Below are positions 27,929-35,304 of a stretch of 64,000 nucleotides of DNA, in pieces (position 1 is the first letter of the stretch; every line of letters starts with the position of its first letter). The position numbers and the translations under genes were made by a program. The notes beneath the pieces are model-generated. The model ran no database searches and was not told the origin of the DNA. It saw nothing but the letters and a program-made list of their open reading frames with translations. Origin of the DNA: CAKZQX01 sp034437035. Lineage in GTDB: Bacteria; Chloroflexota; Chloroflexia; Chloroflexales; Chloroflexaceae. The stretch lies in NCBI GenBank assembly GCA_034437035.1, contig DAOTUI010000128.1, positions 8,029 through 72,028 of the forward strand. The letters run 5' to 3'.

Positions 27929-28080
27929 TTAATGAGACACCGTTCTGCTACCGCACGCCATATCCGGACTATTTTTCAAAATTCATAAGGCGGCACGACG
28001 AAGTATGAAGCACACTGTGTTCATTTTGAACGATGCCGGACCAGATAAATGGTATCACTCTCTGGCACATGCGGCTGAGC

Positions 28081-28125
28081 CAAAAACAGAATGAGACCCG
28101 GGATTCTGACCTCATCCCGGGCCTC
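28081..28125 (-). terminator. Rho-independent terminator of the Y RNA unit
   Basis: On the minus strand GAGGCCCGGGAT and ATCCCGGGTCTC form a 12-bp stem with a 9-nt loop, followed by ATTCTGTTTTT. It defines the 3' end of the tRNA-mimic transcript. Confidence 0.82.
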
Positions 28126-28300
28126 GGAGTACCGCCCATTTGCGCACACCAGCACATTTAAGTCCAGGGTTCACTCATTATATCGCCTGCTCTTCCTTTG
28201 AGCTACCGATCCTGGAAAGATGGTGGATCGGGCCGGATTTGAACCGGCAACACAGCGATGCTTGACCCCGAACGGTCGATCTGGCGTTCGGCGATGAATG
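28126..28300 (-). ncRNA. Y RNA-like (YrlA-type) tRNA mimic, module B
   Basis: The minus strand carries the two halves of a tRNA in swapped order. First come TCGCT, a 5-nt variable region, T-arm GCCGG-TTCAAAT-CCGGC, acceptor CCGATCC, A and an encoded CCA (28221-28223). After only TCTTTCCA come acceptor GGATCGG (28212-28206), TA, D-arm GCTC-AAAGGAA-GAGC, A and GGCGA. Acceptor (7 bp), D, T and anticodon-type (GGCGAT/ATCGCT) stems all pair. The acceptor is capped by a short loop, and the 'anticodon' stem opens into flanking RNA (GGGGTCA with TGAACCC). This inside-out tRNA is the layout of YrlA Y RNAs, which bind Ro60/Rsr. A permuted tRNA is an alternative, but neither half supplies the universal U33. 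Confidence 0.68.
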
Positions 28301-28462
28301 CTGAAACTGGAGTGATAGTTTCAGCTTCGTGGTGTGCGGACGTTGCCTCTGCCATTGGGCTACCCCCGCGCGGCAGGAACGCGTGCGGGGGGAGGGACTC
28401 GAACCCTCACTGGACATCCACACGGTTCAGATTTAGATTAAAATTAAGCTTGCACTCCCAAT
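28301..28462 (-). ncRNA. Y RNA-like (YrlA-type) tRNA mimic, module A
   Basis: Same inside-out plan as module B. GATGT, variable CCAGT, T-arm GAGGG-TTCGAGT-CCCTC, acceptor CCCCCGC and A are followed by a 14-nt loop. Then come acceptor GCGGGGG (28369-28363), TA, a D-arm with GG in the loop (GCCCAATGGCAGAGGC), A and ACGTC. The basal stem extends to 10 bp (GTGTGGATGT 28423-28414 with ACGTCCGCAC 28343-28334). Outside it, the 5' end of the transcript (GGAATTGGGAGTG) can pair with CACTCCAGTTTC (28314-28303) leaving one bulged G, as in the Ro-binding helix of Y RNAs. A competing local hairpin exists at 28300-28325. CCA is not encoded here. Confidence 0.68.
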
Positions 28463-28466
28463 TCCA

Positions 28467-28495
28467 ACTATAGCGCATATGACAGCGCATTGCAA
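28467..28495 (-). promoter_or_regulatory. Sigma-70 promoter of the Y RNA unit
   Basis: Minus-strand TTGCAA (28495-28490), exactly 17 nt, TATAGT (28472-28467). It begins 5 bp after the stop codon of the upstream gene and would start transcription near 28460. Confidence 0.8.
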
Positions 28496-28500
28496 GCGGG

Positions 28501-29235
28501 TTAATCAAACAGAAACCGGAAGACCTTCTCGCCGACCTGCTGCTCTTGTGCCTCGGTGTTGTTGGCCGCCTCCCGCGCATACTTAACGGCCTGCTGCAAC
28601 TTCTCCACACGCTCAAGCAGATCATTGACGCGCTGTGCCGGGAGTGCCCCGGAAAACTTCACGGTGCGCCAGTAGCCCACCGCCACATCTTCATAGTAGA
28701 CCTCAACCTGGGCCGGGTGATGCTCGGTCGCCTCAGCTTTGACATGGTTGCGCGGTACCTTTTTCGTCTTGACCGTCTGCACCGGCTCAGTCGCCCAGCA
28801 GTCCGCCGACGGGTCGAACTTCCAGGTCTCGGCGGCATCGAGCGTTGGCAGCTTGCGCACAAAGGTCCGCAGATCGACCAGTTGCTTCTCCAGAAAGAGC
28901 AGGTAACTCACCGGCACCTGTTCGAGCAGGGTCTGCCCATCAACCACCACATCGGCATGGGCAACGCTGTTGGTCCAATCCTTGGTAGCGGTAACATCGA
29001 ACAGGCGGGTCAGGATCTCCTGCGTGCGGCGGATCACCTCCTCGGCCTTGGCCTGAACGCGGGTGGATTCAGGCGGGAACTGCTCGCCCTCCTCGTCACG
29101 AGGTTGGTAGGTGCGGGCAATTCCGGAGAGCATTGTGGGTTTTTGCAACAGATGATGCGCTTCCGTCAACTCCTGAAGTGAACGGCTCTTGACGCCCTTT
29201 TCAATCGCAATGATCTGGTTTAAACGTGCCATCAT
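28501..29235 (-). CDS. Conserved protein of unknown function (DUF7873-like) upstream of Y RNAs
   Basis: 244 residues, hydrophilic, no membrane segment. It starts MMARLNQIIAIEKGVKSRS and has LTEAHHLLQKPTMLSGIARTY, FPPESTRVQAKAEEVI, PVSYLLFLEKQLVDLRTF, KTKKVPRNHVKAEATEHHPA and ARVNDLL-type helices. I recall this as a conserved actinobacterial/phage/Chloroflexota family, probably DUF7873, without known function. The start at 29235 has AAAGGACACC upstream. The gene and the Y RNA promoter are 5 bp apart on the same strand, so readthrough is likely and a shared role in RNA handling is plausible but unproven. Confidence 0.75.
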   Translation of the reverse strand: MMARLNQIIAIEKGVKSRSLQELTEAHHLLQKPTMLSGIARTYQPRDEEGEQFPPESTRVQAKAEEVIRRTQEILTRLFDVTATKDWTNSVAHADVVVDGQTLLEQVPVSYLLFLEKQLVDLRTFVRKLPTLDAAETWKFDPSADCWATEPVQTVKTKKVPRNHVKAEATEHHPAQVEVYYEDVAVGYWRTVKFSGALPAQRVNDLLERVEKLQQAVKYAREAANNTEAQEQQVGEKVFRFLFD

Positions 29236-29359
29236 GGTGTCCTTTCTGATAGTATGTGATAGCGGTATGCCTGGTATGTCTGCGTATGGATCATCGCACC
29301 GGCACATCAGGCTCCATTATACGTCACGCCAATCGCGTGTGGGGGCTGATCTTCCTTTC

Positions 29360-29482
29360 AAACCAGTTTGCCGTCAAACCAGCAATTAGCCGGAACGGGC
29401 AGAACGGGCACTGGGCGGCATATTCCCGTTCATCACCTTTGCGTTTTCTATGCCCTCTGTGGCTATGACAACAAATCAGTAT
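29360..29482 (+). repeat. MITE-like ~124-bp repeat, copy b (family 2)
   Basis: Matches 1326-1448 through CAATTAGCCGGAAC, CCCGTTCATCACC and TGTGGCTATGACAAC, ending AAATCAGTAT. It is joined directly to a palindromic element that lacks its left end, so one insertion or deletion event truncated that copy. Confidence 0.62.
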
Positions 29483-29488
29483 CAAATG

Positions 29489-29635
29489 CAATGGTACTGT
29501 TTTTCTTTTTCACAAAAACTTTGCACTCGGTGCAAAGTTTTTGTGAAAAAAAAAGGAATCTTCCACCCTGCCGGAGGCGCATCGGGCCGTTTGTCCAGAC
29601 AGATGCCTGCCGGATCAACGACCATGTAAGTCGTG
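29489..29635 (-). repeat. 200-bp palindromic element, copy 12 (left end lost)
   Basis: Starts inside arm B (GCAATGGTAC) and runs through stem TTTTTCACAAAAACTTTGCAC to a normal right end GTAAGTCGTG. It is first of a tandem trio. Confidence 0.75.
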
Positions 29636-29642
29636 TTAATGA

Positions 29643-29857
29643 CAGGAGTTACGCGGTGCGCGTGCAAACGGACCCTTTGCTCTCGATAACAGCGTATTTC
29701 GCCTGCGGCAGCATGGTACGTTTTTGTCTTTTCCGGAACATGTGGCTCTCCGAGCCACATGTTCCGGAAAAAGCATGTTCCATTCCACCCTGCCGGAGGC
29801 GCATCGGGCCAGTTGTCCAGGCAGACGCCTGGTTTGGAACCGACTGCGTAAGTCCTG
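29643..29857 (-). repeat. 200-bp palindromic element, copy 13
   Basis: CAGGAGTTACGCGG to AAGTCCTG, with TTAATGA left and GTAATGA right. The stem TTTTCCGGAACATGTGGCTC is mirrored around TCC and is unlike the neighbouring stems. Confidence 0.82.
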
Positions 29858-29864
29858 GTAATGA

Positions 29865-30061
29865 CAGGAGTTACGCAGTCGGCGTTCAAATAAGACGTTT
29901 AACCCGATGGAAGCCGGATTCGCCTGCGGCAGCGTGGTACTTTTTTTATCTTTTTCACAAAAATGTGGCTCTCCGAGCCACATTTTTGTGAAAAAGATCT
30001 GGTTTCTTCCGCCCTGGCGGAGGCGAGATTTCCTTCCGGGTCCATGATCGCGTAACGCGTG
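29865..30061 (-). repeat. 200-bp palindromic element, copy 14
   Basis: Third of the trio. Stem ATCTTTTTCACAAAAATGTG with cap GGCTC-TCC-GAGCC; right end GCGTAACGCGTGG has diverged. The following 30062-30330 contain no gene or repeat that I recognise. Confidence 0.78.
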
Positions 30062-30332
30062 GCAAATACCGATTGGAACGCCGACAGTCAAGGCAGACTG
30101 CCGTACCTATCCAGAGGCATTTCCGACATCAGGTTGGGACGCAAACACCTGGAAATGCACTCCCGTTAAAAGCCTTCTTTGAAATGACTGGCTTCCGGCT
30201 TGATTGACAACACGTTTTGAGACCCGCTCACCCTGACACGACTGCCGGAATGCGCATAGCGCGACCTCCATATCTAGATCGCATAGATCATGCCCAAACC
30301 CAAATTATACGGAATAATTAGCTCCAGAGGTA

Positions 30333-30362
30333 TTGCGCTTTACAATAGGGATATGGTAAACT
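30333..30362 (+). promoter_or_regulatory. Promoter with long leader for the RRM gene
   Basis: TTGCGC, 18 nt, TAAACT. Transcription from about 30369 would give a leader of about 230 nt before the start at 30600. Long leaders are known for cold-induced RNA-binding protein genes. Confidence 0.45.
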
Positions 30363-30599
30363 ATGCGCGTCAACCAACGTCACATGCTGCGAGGCCTGCA
30401 TCAGAGATTCCCCGCTGATTTCGTGGTCACTCGACAGAACTTCACCGCTCGAAGGAATGTACGTTGTGAGCGCCGGAGCGAGATTGCCAGGCATAGGCCC
30501 TGGCGGGCGGCTGTACGGGATGTCAATTTTGTCGTCGGGCGACTGCGCTGGATGCGCTATAAGCCCCTATCACTGCCGCGATTCGCGCGGAGGAGAGGT

Positions 30600-30962
30600 A
30601 TGATGCTGGTCAAGCTCTTTGTTGGTAACCTGCCCTGGAGTGTCGGCGATGCCGAACTCGAAGAGATCTTTAGCCCGCATGGCACAGTGCAAAGTGCCCG
30701 GGTTATCAGCGACCGTGAAACCGGCCGCTCACGTGGTTTTGGCTTTGTCGAGATTGAAACTGATGATGTTGCCTCGGTGATTCGCGCAACGAACGACCAG
30801 GAAATTGACGGTCGTAATCTGCGCGTGAATGAGGCTGAGGACCGCGATCGTAACGGTGGTCGCGGTGGTCGCGGTGGTGGTGGTGGCGGTGGTCGCGGTG
30901 GCTTTGGTGGCGGCGGTGGTGGTGGCGGTGGCCGCGGTGGCGGACGGCGCGATCGCTACTGA
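30600..30962 (+). CDS. Glycine-rich RRM RNA-binding protein
   Basis: 120 residues. A single RRM (residues 3-82) has RNP2 LFVGNLPW and RNP1 SRGFGFVEI with the aromatic residues that stack on RNA bases. The tail is an Arg-Gly-Gly region (NGGRGGRGGGGGGGRGG), giving the architecture of cyanobacterial Rbp cold-shock proteins. It binds single-stranded RNA in the cytoplasm. GGAGGAGAGGT precedes a double ATG; the first is taken. The Gly-rich coding stretch is a slippage-prone GGTGGTGGC run. It is followed by a strong hairpin. Confidence 0.9.
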   Translation: MMLVKLFVGNLPWSVGDAELEEIFSPHGTVQSARVISDRETGRSRGFGFVEIETDDVASVIRATNDQEIDGRNLRVNEAEDRDRNGGRGGRGGGGGGGRGGFGGGGGGGGGRGGGRRDRY

Positions 30963-31011
30963 TCGCCTGCACGACGCTACCCCCATGAGAAGCTGAACAC
31001 TCAGCAAACGC

Positions 31012-31042
31012 AACGCGGGGGCCGTATGGCCCCCGCGTTTGA
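31012..31042. terminator. Hairpin between rbp-like and desaturase genes
   Basis: AACGCGGGGGCC-GTAT-GGCCCCCGCGTT, a perfect 12-bp stem between convergent genes. There are only a few T residues after it, so it can stop transcription from both sides but is not a classic U-tract terminator. Confidence 0.65.
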
Positions 31043-31076
31043 TCTATTCCGCTCTCAGTCCTCGATTCTGCATGCT

Positions 31077-31934
31077 CTACCTGGTCGCTGAGGGCTCCTT
31101 CCGGGAAGGGCGCGCCATACGCGCCTGCAGATTGTTTGTGGAAACGCGATTAACATTCCAGATCAGGCCGATTTTCTCCAGCAGGCGAATAATATAGGCC
31201 GAGAGATCAAACTGCCACCAGCGCAGGCCATGCATTGCGGAACGCGGGAAGGCATGATGGTTGTTATGCCAGCCCTCGCCAAATGCCAGCAAGCCAACCA
31301 GCCACTGGTTCCGGCTCTGATCTTTTGTCTCAAACATCCGCTGCCCAAACGTATGACAGACTGAGTTAACACTCCAGGTAACATGGTGCGTCAGGAACAC
31401 CCGCACCAATCCCCCCCAGAGCAACCCGGTCCAGCCTGCCAGCAGGAAGGGAACAATCAGCCCCAGCGCGGCCCAGAGCAGAAAGGTGTGGCTCATAAAC
31501 ATGACCATGCGGTCCTTGAGCAGCCACTTGCCGTAGACCTCCGGTTCAGCCTCAAACCCATTCATAAACCAGCCGACATGGGCATGAAAGAATCCATGCA
31601 GTGGGCTGTGGGGGTCGTCGTCGTCATCGGCATGGGCGTGATGTTTGATATGCGTCGCCGCCCAGACGATCGCCGGCCCCTCAATAGCCATTGAGCCGAG
31701 TGCCAGGAAGATAAACCGGACAGCCGGGTGGGCCTCGAAGCTGCGATGGGTCAGCATACGATGGTAGCCAATCGTAATGCCGATGGCCGTCAGGAAATAC
31801 ATTCCGGCCATAATAGCGAGATCCTCCCATGTCACCAGGCGCTGCCAGAGCAGCACAATGGCATACAGGGTAGCAAGCAGCGGAGCGATGACAACGACGA
31901 GCAGGATCATTCGGCTGAAGCGATTCAACAACAT
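31077..31934 (-). CDS. Acyl-CoA/lipid fatty acid desaturase (delta-9 type)
   Basis: 285 residues from the chosen start. Three His boxes that bind the di-iron centre are complete: HRMLTHRSFE, HIKHHAHADDDDDPHS and EGWHNNHHAFPRS. Four TM helices surround them (ILLVVVIAPLLATLYAIVLL at the N terminus). It introduces a double bond into membrane fatty acids, adjusting fluidity. Upstream ATGs in frame reach 32021 with a poor site, and GGA precedes 31934 at 6 nt, so the start is uncertain. Being beside an RRM cold-shock-type gene fits a low-temperature role, though the two genes converge. Confidence 0.9.
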   Translation of the reverse strand: MLLNRFSRMILLVVVIAPLLATLYAIVLLWQRLVTWEDLAIMAGMYFLTAIGITIGYHRMLTHRSFEAHPAVRFIFLALGSMAIEGPAIVWAATHIKHHAHADDDDDPHSPLHGFFHAHVGWFMNGFEAEPEVYGKWLLKDRMVMFMSHTFLLWAALGLIVPFLLAGWTGLLWGGLVRVFLTHHVTWSVNSVCHTFGQRMFETKDQSRNQWLVGLLAFGEGWHNNHHAFPRSAMHGLRWWQFDLSAYIIRLLEKIGLIWNVNRVSTNNLQARMARPSRKEPSATR

Positions 31935-32348
31935 GCAGGGTCCATATCTTTCTGTTGGAGAGATCCGGCACTGCTCAACAAATAGGGTGTAAGAACGCAG
32001 CATATCCCTACACCCATACACTGCCTGCCATACTCAGATCTCACGCGATACCATACAGGAAGTATAGCACATTCCACGCCTGACCCTGCTACATGTGCTC
32101 CGGGATGATGAAAGTTGAATGTTGTCGCTCAGACGGAGCAGGTTGCGGTCGGAACGCGCTGCTGTGGGTCTGCTTCTTGCTCTTACGCACAAAATTTACA
32201 TTCCTGCACTATAATATACAGTACAGCAAACTGATCCCGTCAGGTCATCCCGTGTCACGCTATGGACGTTTCGGCACCGCGTATACCTGCGCCGGGTGCG
32301 CCTGCCGGTCATACCACCCTACCCGGGTGTTTTACAATGTCTGAGTGA

Positions 32349-32534
32349 CAGGACTTACGCGGTGTGCGTGCAAACGGACCGTTTGCTCTCGATAACGGCG
32401 TATTTCGCCTGCGGCAGCATGGTACGTTTTTGTCTTTTTCCGGAACAAGCATGTCCCATTCCACCCTGCCGGAGGCGCATCGGGCCAGTTGTCCCGGCAG
32501 ACGTCTGGGTTTGGAACCGACCGCGTAACTCCTG
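32349..32534 (-). repeat. 200-bp palindromic element, copy 15 (half hairpin)
   Basis: Flanked by an exact TGAGTGA duplication (32342-32348, 32535-32541). One side of the stem is deleted, leaving CTTTTTCCGGAACAAGCATG. Its right duplication touches the ribosome site of the oxidoreductase at 32560. Confidence 0.8.
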
Positions 32535-32559
32535 TGAGTGAGAGAGGAAACAGGAAGCT

Positions 32560-34209
32560 ATGGCTCATACAACTGATTACGATGTTATTGTGGTTGGCGG
32601 CGGGCATAACGGCCTGGTCTGCGCCAACTATCTGGCGCGGGCCGGGCGGCGGGTGCTGGTAATCGAGCGGCGTCCGATTGTCGGCGGCGCGGTCTGCACC
32701 GAGGAGGTCATTCCCGGCTACAAGATCGATGTCGGCTCTTCCGCCCACATTATGATCCATCTCACCCCGATTATGCACGATCTGGAACTGGAACGGCATG
32801 GGCTGGAGTATATCGACATGGACCCCTATGCCTTCTACCCGCTGCCCGACGGCAGCGGCGCAATCAGCTTCTACCGGGATATTGAGAAGACCTGCGCCAG
32901 TATTGCCCAGATCAGCCCGCGCGATGCCGAGGCGTACCGCCAGTTTATCGCCTTCTGGAAGCCGCTGAACGAGGCCATCTTTGATGTCTTCCTCAACCCG
33001 CCCTCGTCGGCGCGGCTGTTCGGCAGCGTGGGGGCCAGCCTGCCCCGGTTGCCGCGCGGCATTCCGGCGATGGAGGTCACGCGGCGACTCTTTACCAGTT
33101 ATGCCCGGCTGATCACTGAGACCTTCGAGAGTGAGCCGATGCGTGCCGCGATGACCTGGCTGGCGGCACAGAGCGGGCCACCACCGGACGAGATGGGCGC
33201 GGGAGATTTCTTCGGCTGGAACTCGATGATGCATATCAGCGGTGCAAAACATCCGCGCGGTGGCAGCGGGATGCTGACCCAGGCACTGGCTCGCGCCCTG
33301 ACCGGGTATGGCGGTACGCTGCTGCTTGATGCACCCGTGCGCCGCATCCTGGTGCAGAATGGCGCAGCATGCGGCGTCGAGTTGGAGCGCGGCGACCGCT
33401 TCAGCGCTCCGATTGTGATCTCCAATGCGCATGTGTTGACAACCCTACTCCAGATGGTCGGGCCGGAGCATCTGCCGCATGCGCTGGTTGAGCGGCTCCA
33501 GCATGTGCGGGTGGGCAACGGCTTTGGGATGACCGTGCGCTGTGCGGCAAGTGCCTTGCCCGACTATCCGGGCGCACCCAGCGGCGGCCGGCCGCACGAG
33601 AGCCACCACGGGTTGCAACTGCTGGCCCCCAGTATGGACTATGTGCGCCGCGCCTACGAGGATTATCTGCGCGGCGAACCGGCACACGATCCGGCGGTGC
33701 TGGCGATGACCTTTAGCGCGATCGATCCCGATGTTGCACCGCCGGGCAAACATACGGTCTTCCTCTGGTCGCAATATTTCCCCTACGAACTGGCAAACGG
33801 GCGACAGTGGAACGACATCCGCGAGCAGGTCGCCGACAGCATCCTGGAGGTGCTCTATCGGTATGCGCCCAACATGCGCGGCGCAATTATCGACCGCTTT
33901 ATTCAGTCGCCGCTCGATCTGGAGCGTCGGCTGGCGCTACTCAAGGGCAATGTGATGCATGTTGAGATGAGCTTTGACCAGATGTTCTTCTTCCGCCCGT
34001 TGCCGGAGTTGGCCCACTACCGCGCACCGCTGAAGGGGCTCTACCTGACGGGGGCGAGTACCCATCCCGGCGGTGGGGTGTTTGGGGCCAGCGGCTATAA
34101 CACGGCTCGCGTGGTGCTTGGCGATACGGGTACGCGCCGCTGGTGGCCGGTCGCAGCGCTGGGTGCCGGCGCGCTGGCGGCGGGAGTGTGGGCATCGCGC
34201 CGGAAGTAG
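32560..34209 (+). CDS. CrtI/PDH-like FAD-dependent oxidoreductase
   Basis: 549 residues. The N-terminal dinucleotide fold is DVIVVGGGHNGLVCANYLARAG with acidic end VLVIERR, then GGAVCTEEVIPGYKIDVGSS. The C terminus has the FAD signature LKGLYLTGASTHPGGGVFGASGYNTARVVL followed by one hydrophobic tail helix (VAALGAGALAAGVW). The family includes phytoene desaturases, carotenoid isomerases and PYROXD2-like enzymes; no other carotenoid gene is nearby, so the substrate is open. The start follows AGGAAGC. Confidence 0.87.
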   Translation: MAHTTDYDVIVVGGGHNGLVCANYLARAGRRVLVIERRPIVGGAVCTEEVIPGYKIDVGSSAHIMIHLTPIMHDLELERHGLEYIDMDPYAFYPLPDGSGAISFYRDIEKTCASIAQISPRDAEAYRQFIAFWKPLNEAIFDVFLNPPSSARLFGSVGASLPRLPRGIPAMEVTRRLFTSYARLITETFESEPMRAAMTWLAAQSGPPPDEMGAGDFFGWNSMMHISGAKHPRGGSGMLTQALARALTGYGGTLLLDAPVRRILVQNGAACGVELERGDRFSAPIVISNAHVLTTLLQMVGPEHLPHALVERLQHVRVGNGFGMTVRCAASALPDYPGAPSGGRPHESHHGLQLLAPSMDYVRRAYEDYLRGEPAHDPAVLAMTFSAIDPDVAPPGKHTVFLWSQYFPYELANGRQWNDIREQVADSILEVLYRYAPNMRGAIIDRFIQSPLDLERRLALLKGNVMHVEMSFDQMFFFRPLPELAHYRAPLKGLYLTGASTHPGGGVFGASGYNTARVVLGDTGTRRWWPVAALGAGALAAGVWASRRK

Positions 34210-34262
34210 GGGTTAACGGTTAACCGTTAAGACATGGTTCAGAATCGACGTTTCTAACTTGA

Positions 34263-34529
34263 CAGGAGTTACGCGGTGGGCGTTCAAATCGGATATGTAC
34301 GCCCACAACGGCCGTCTTCGCCTGCGACAGCATGGTACTTGTTTTTCTTTTGCACAAAAACATTCACGTTGTGAATTTTTTGTGCAAAAGATCGGGTTTC
34401 TTCCACCCTACCGGAGGCGATATCCTCCGCTAAATGTGGGATCACCTGATCCATGTCGGCACTGGTCGTTTCGCGGGTTTCGCTCATTTCGTGTTGTTCG
34501 TGGTCCAAACTCCCACCGCGTAACTCCTG
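34263..34529 (-). repeat. 200-bp palindromic element, copy 16 (long right arm)
   Basis: Exact TAACTTGA duplication on both sides (34255-34262, 34530-34537). The right arm is about 70 bp longer than usual, containing TTTCGCGGGTTTCGCTCATT; a related extra segment is seen in copy 25. The hairpin (CTTTTGCACAAAAACATTCAC) is slightly imperfect. Confidence 0.8.
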
Positions 34530-34664
34530 TAACTTGACAGTCTGAACGATCTCAGGTTGCCAGAAAAATCTTCTGGCGCATTAGGAAGGGACAAAGCAAT
34601 TATCGCGTTATGTTAATTGTCAAGTAGGTTTGAACCATGTCAAAGCACGCAACTGCTTGGTCTG

Positions 34665-34907
34665 CGAGTTGACCTTCAGGAAGAAAGCTATACATCCAAA
34701 TGTAGCTTCTTTGACTTCGAGCCAATCAAGAAACATGCGCGTTACCTGGGTCGGCACATTAAACGAGGATTGTTTCAGACCGCAAAAGGATTGATTGTAA
34801 ATGCGGATGTGAACGGCAGCTACAACATCATCAGGAAAGCATTTCCGCACGCATTTGATCAGGCCGGTTCGTTGGAAATACACCCGGCCCGGCTCACACT
34901 TACGTAA
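34665..34907 (+). pseudogene. IS200/IS605-type TnpB remnant (C-terminal zinc-finger and RuvC-III)
   Basis: About 80 codons with QEESYTSKCSFFDFEPIKKH (first Cys of the zinc ribbon; the second CxxC is already lost as FFDF/YLG) and GLIVNADVNGSYNIIRKAF, the RuvC-III Asp motif of TnpB. The N-terminal three quarters are missing. Downstream, CCCGGATAACGGG and GTAGTCC (34910-34940) resemble the right-end hairpin region. It is a dead element and not an obvious source of the palindromic repeats. Confidence 0.7.
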
Positions 34908-34973
34908 TCCCGGATAACGGGATAGAGGGCGTGTAGTCCGTCCAGTGGATATTTACCTATAAAAACAGGGTTA

Positions 34974-35033
34974 TTCTACGATGTCCTGACGGTTGACCAT
35001 TGTTAGATTTTCTACGATGTCCTGACGGTCGAC
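34974..35033. repeat. Two 24-bp direct repeats 36 bp apart
   Basis: TTCTACGATGTCCTGACGGT plus four bases at 34974-34997 and again, with one difference, at 35010-35033. They lie between the TnpB remnant and copy 17. Too short to call a CRISPR or binding-site array. Confidence 0.45.
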
Positions 35034-35056
35034 ACTTAACCGTTAACCCTTAACCG

Positions 35057-35287
35057 CAATACCTTTCAAATAACCGGGCTTACGTGGTTCCTTATCTGGA
35101 AGAGGATGCCGCCTCCGACAGGGTGGAAGAAACCATCCTTTTTTCACAAAACATTTGCATGAAGTGCAAATGTTTTGTGAAAAAGATAAAAAAAGTACCA
35201 TGCTGCCGCAGGCGGAACCGTTCTGTATCGGAGCAAACGCCCGGTTTGCAACGCTACTGCGCAGGTTCTGCTATTTGAAAGGTATTG
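35057..35287 (+). repeat. 200-bp palindromic element, copy 17 (long-ended form)
   Basis: Ends CAATACCTTTCAAATA and CTATTTGAAAGGTATTG as in copy 8, here flanked by an exact 10-bp CCCTTAACCG duplication. The stem TTTTTCACAAAACATTTGCA is mirrored around TGAAG-type loop bases. Confidence 0.82.
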
Positions 35288-35304
35288 CCCTTAACCGTTA
35301 CCCC

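Noticed and set aside
28126..28462. Two normal tRNA genes or a tmRNA
   Set aside because: The halves pair only in swapped order. The acceptor of the 28369 half (GCGGGGG) does not pair with the CCGATCC strand that follows it. tmRNA lacks a proper D-arm, which both modules have.
34665..34907. TnpB remnant as the driver of the palindromic elements
   Set aside because: IS200/IS605 elements do not leave target duplications or have long terminal inverted repeats, whereas the palindromic elements have both.
34974..35033. Small CRISPR-like array
   Set aside because: Only two repeat units, no third copy and no adjoining cas gene or leader.
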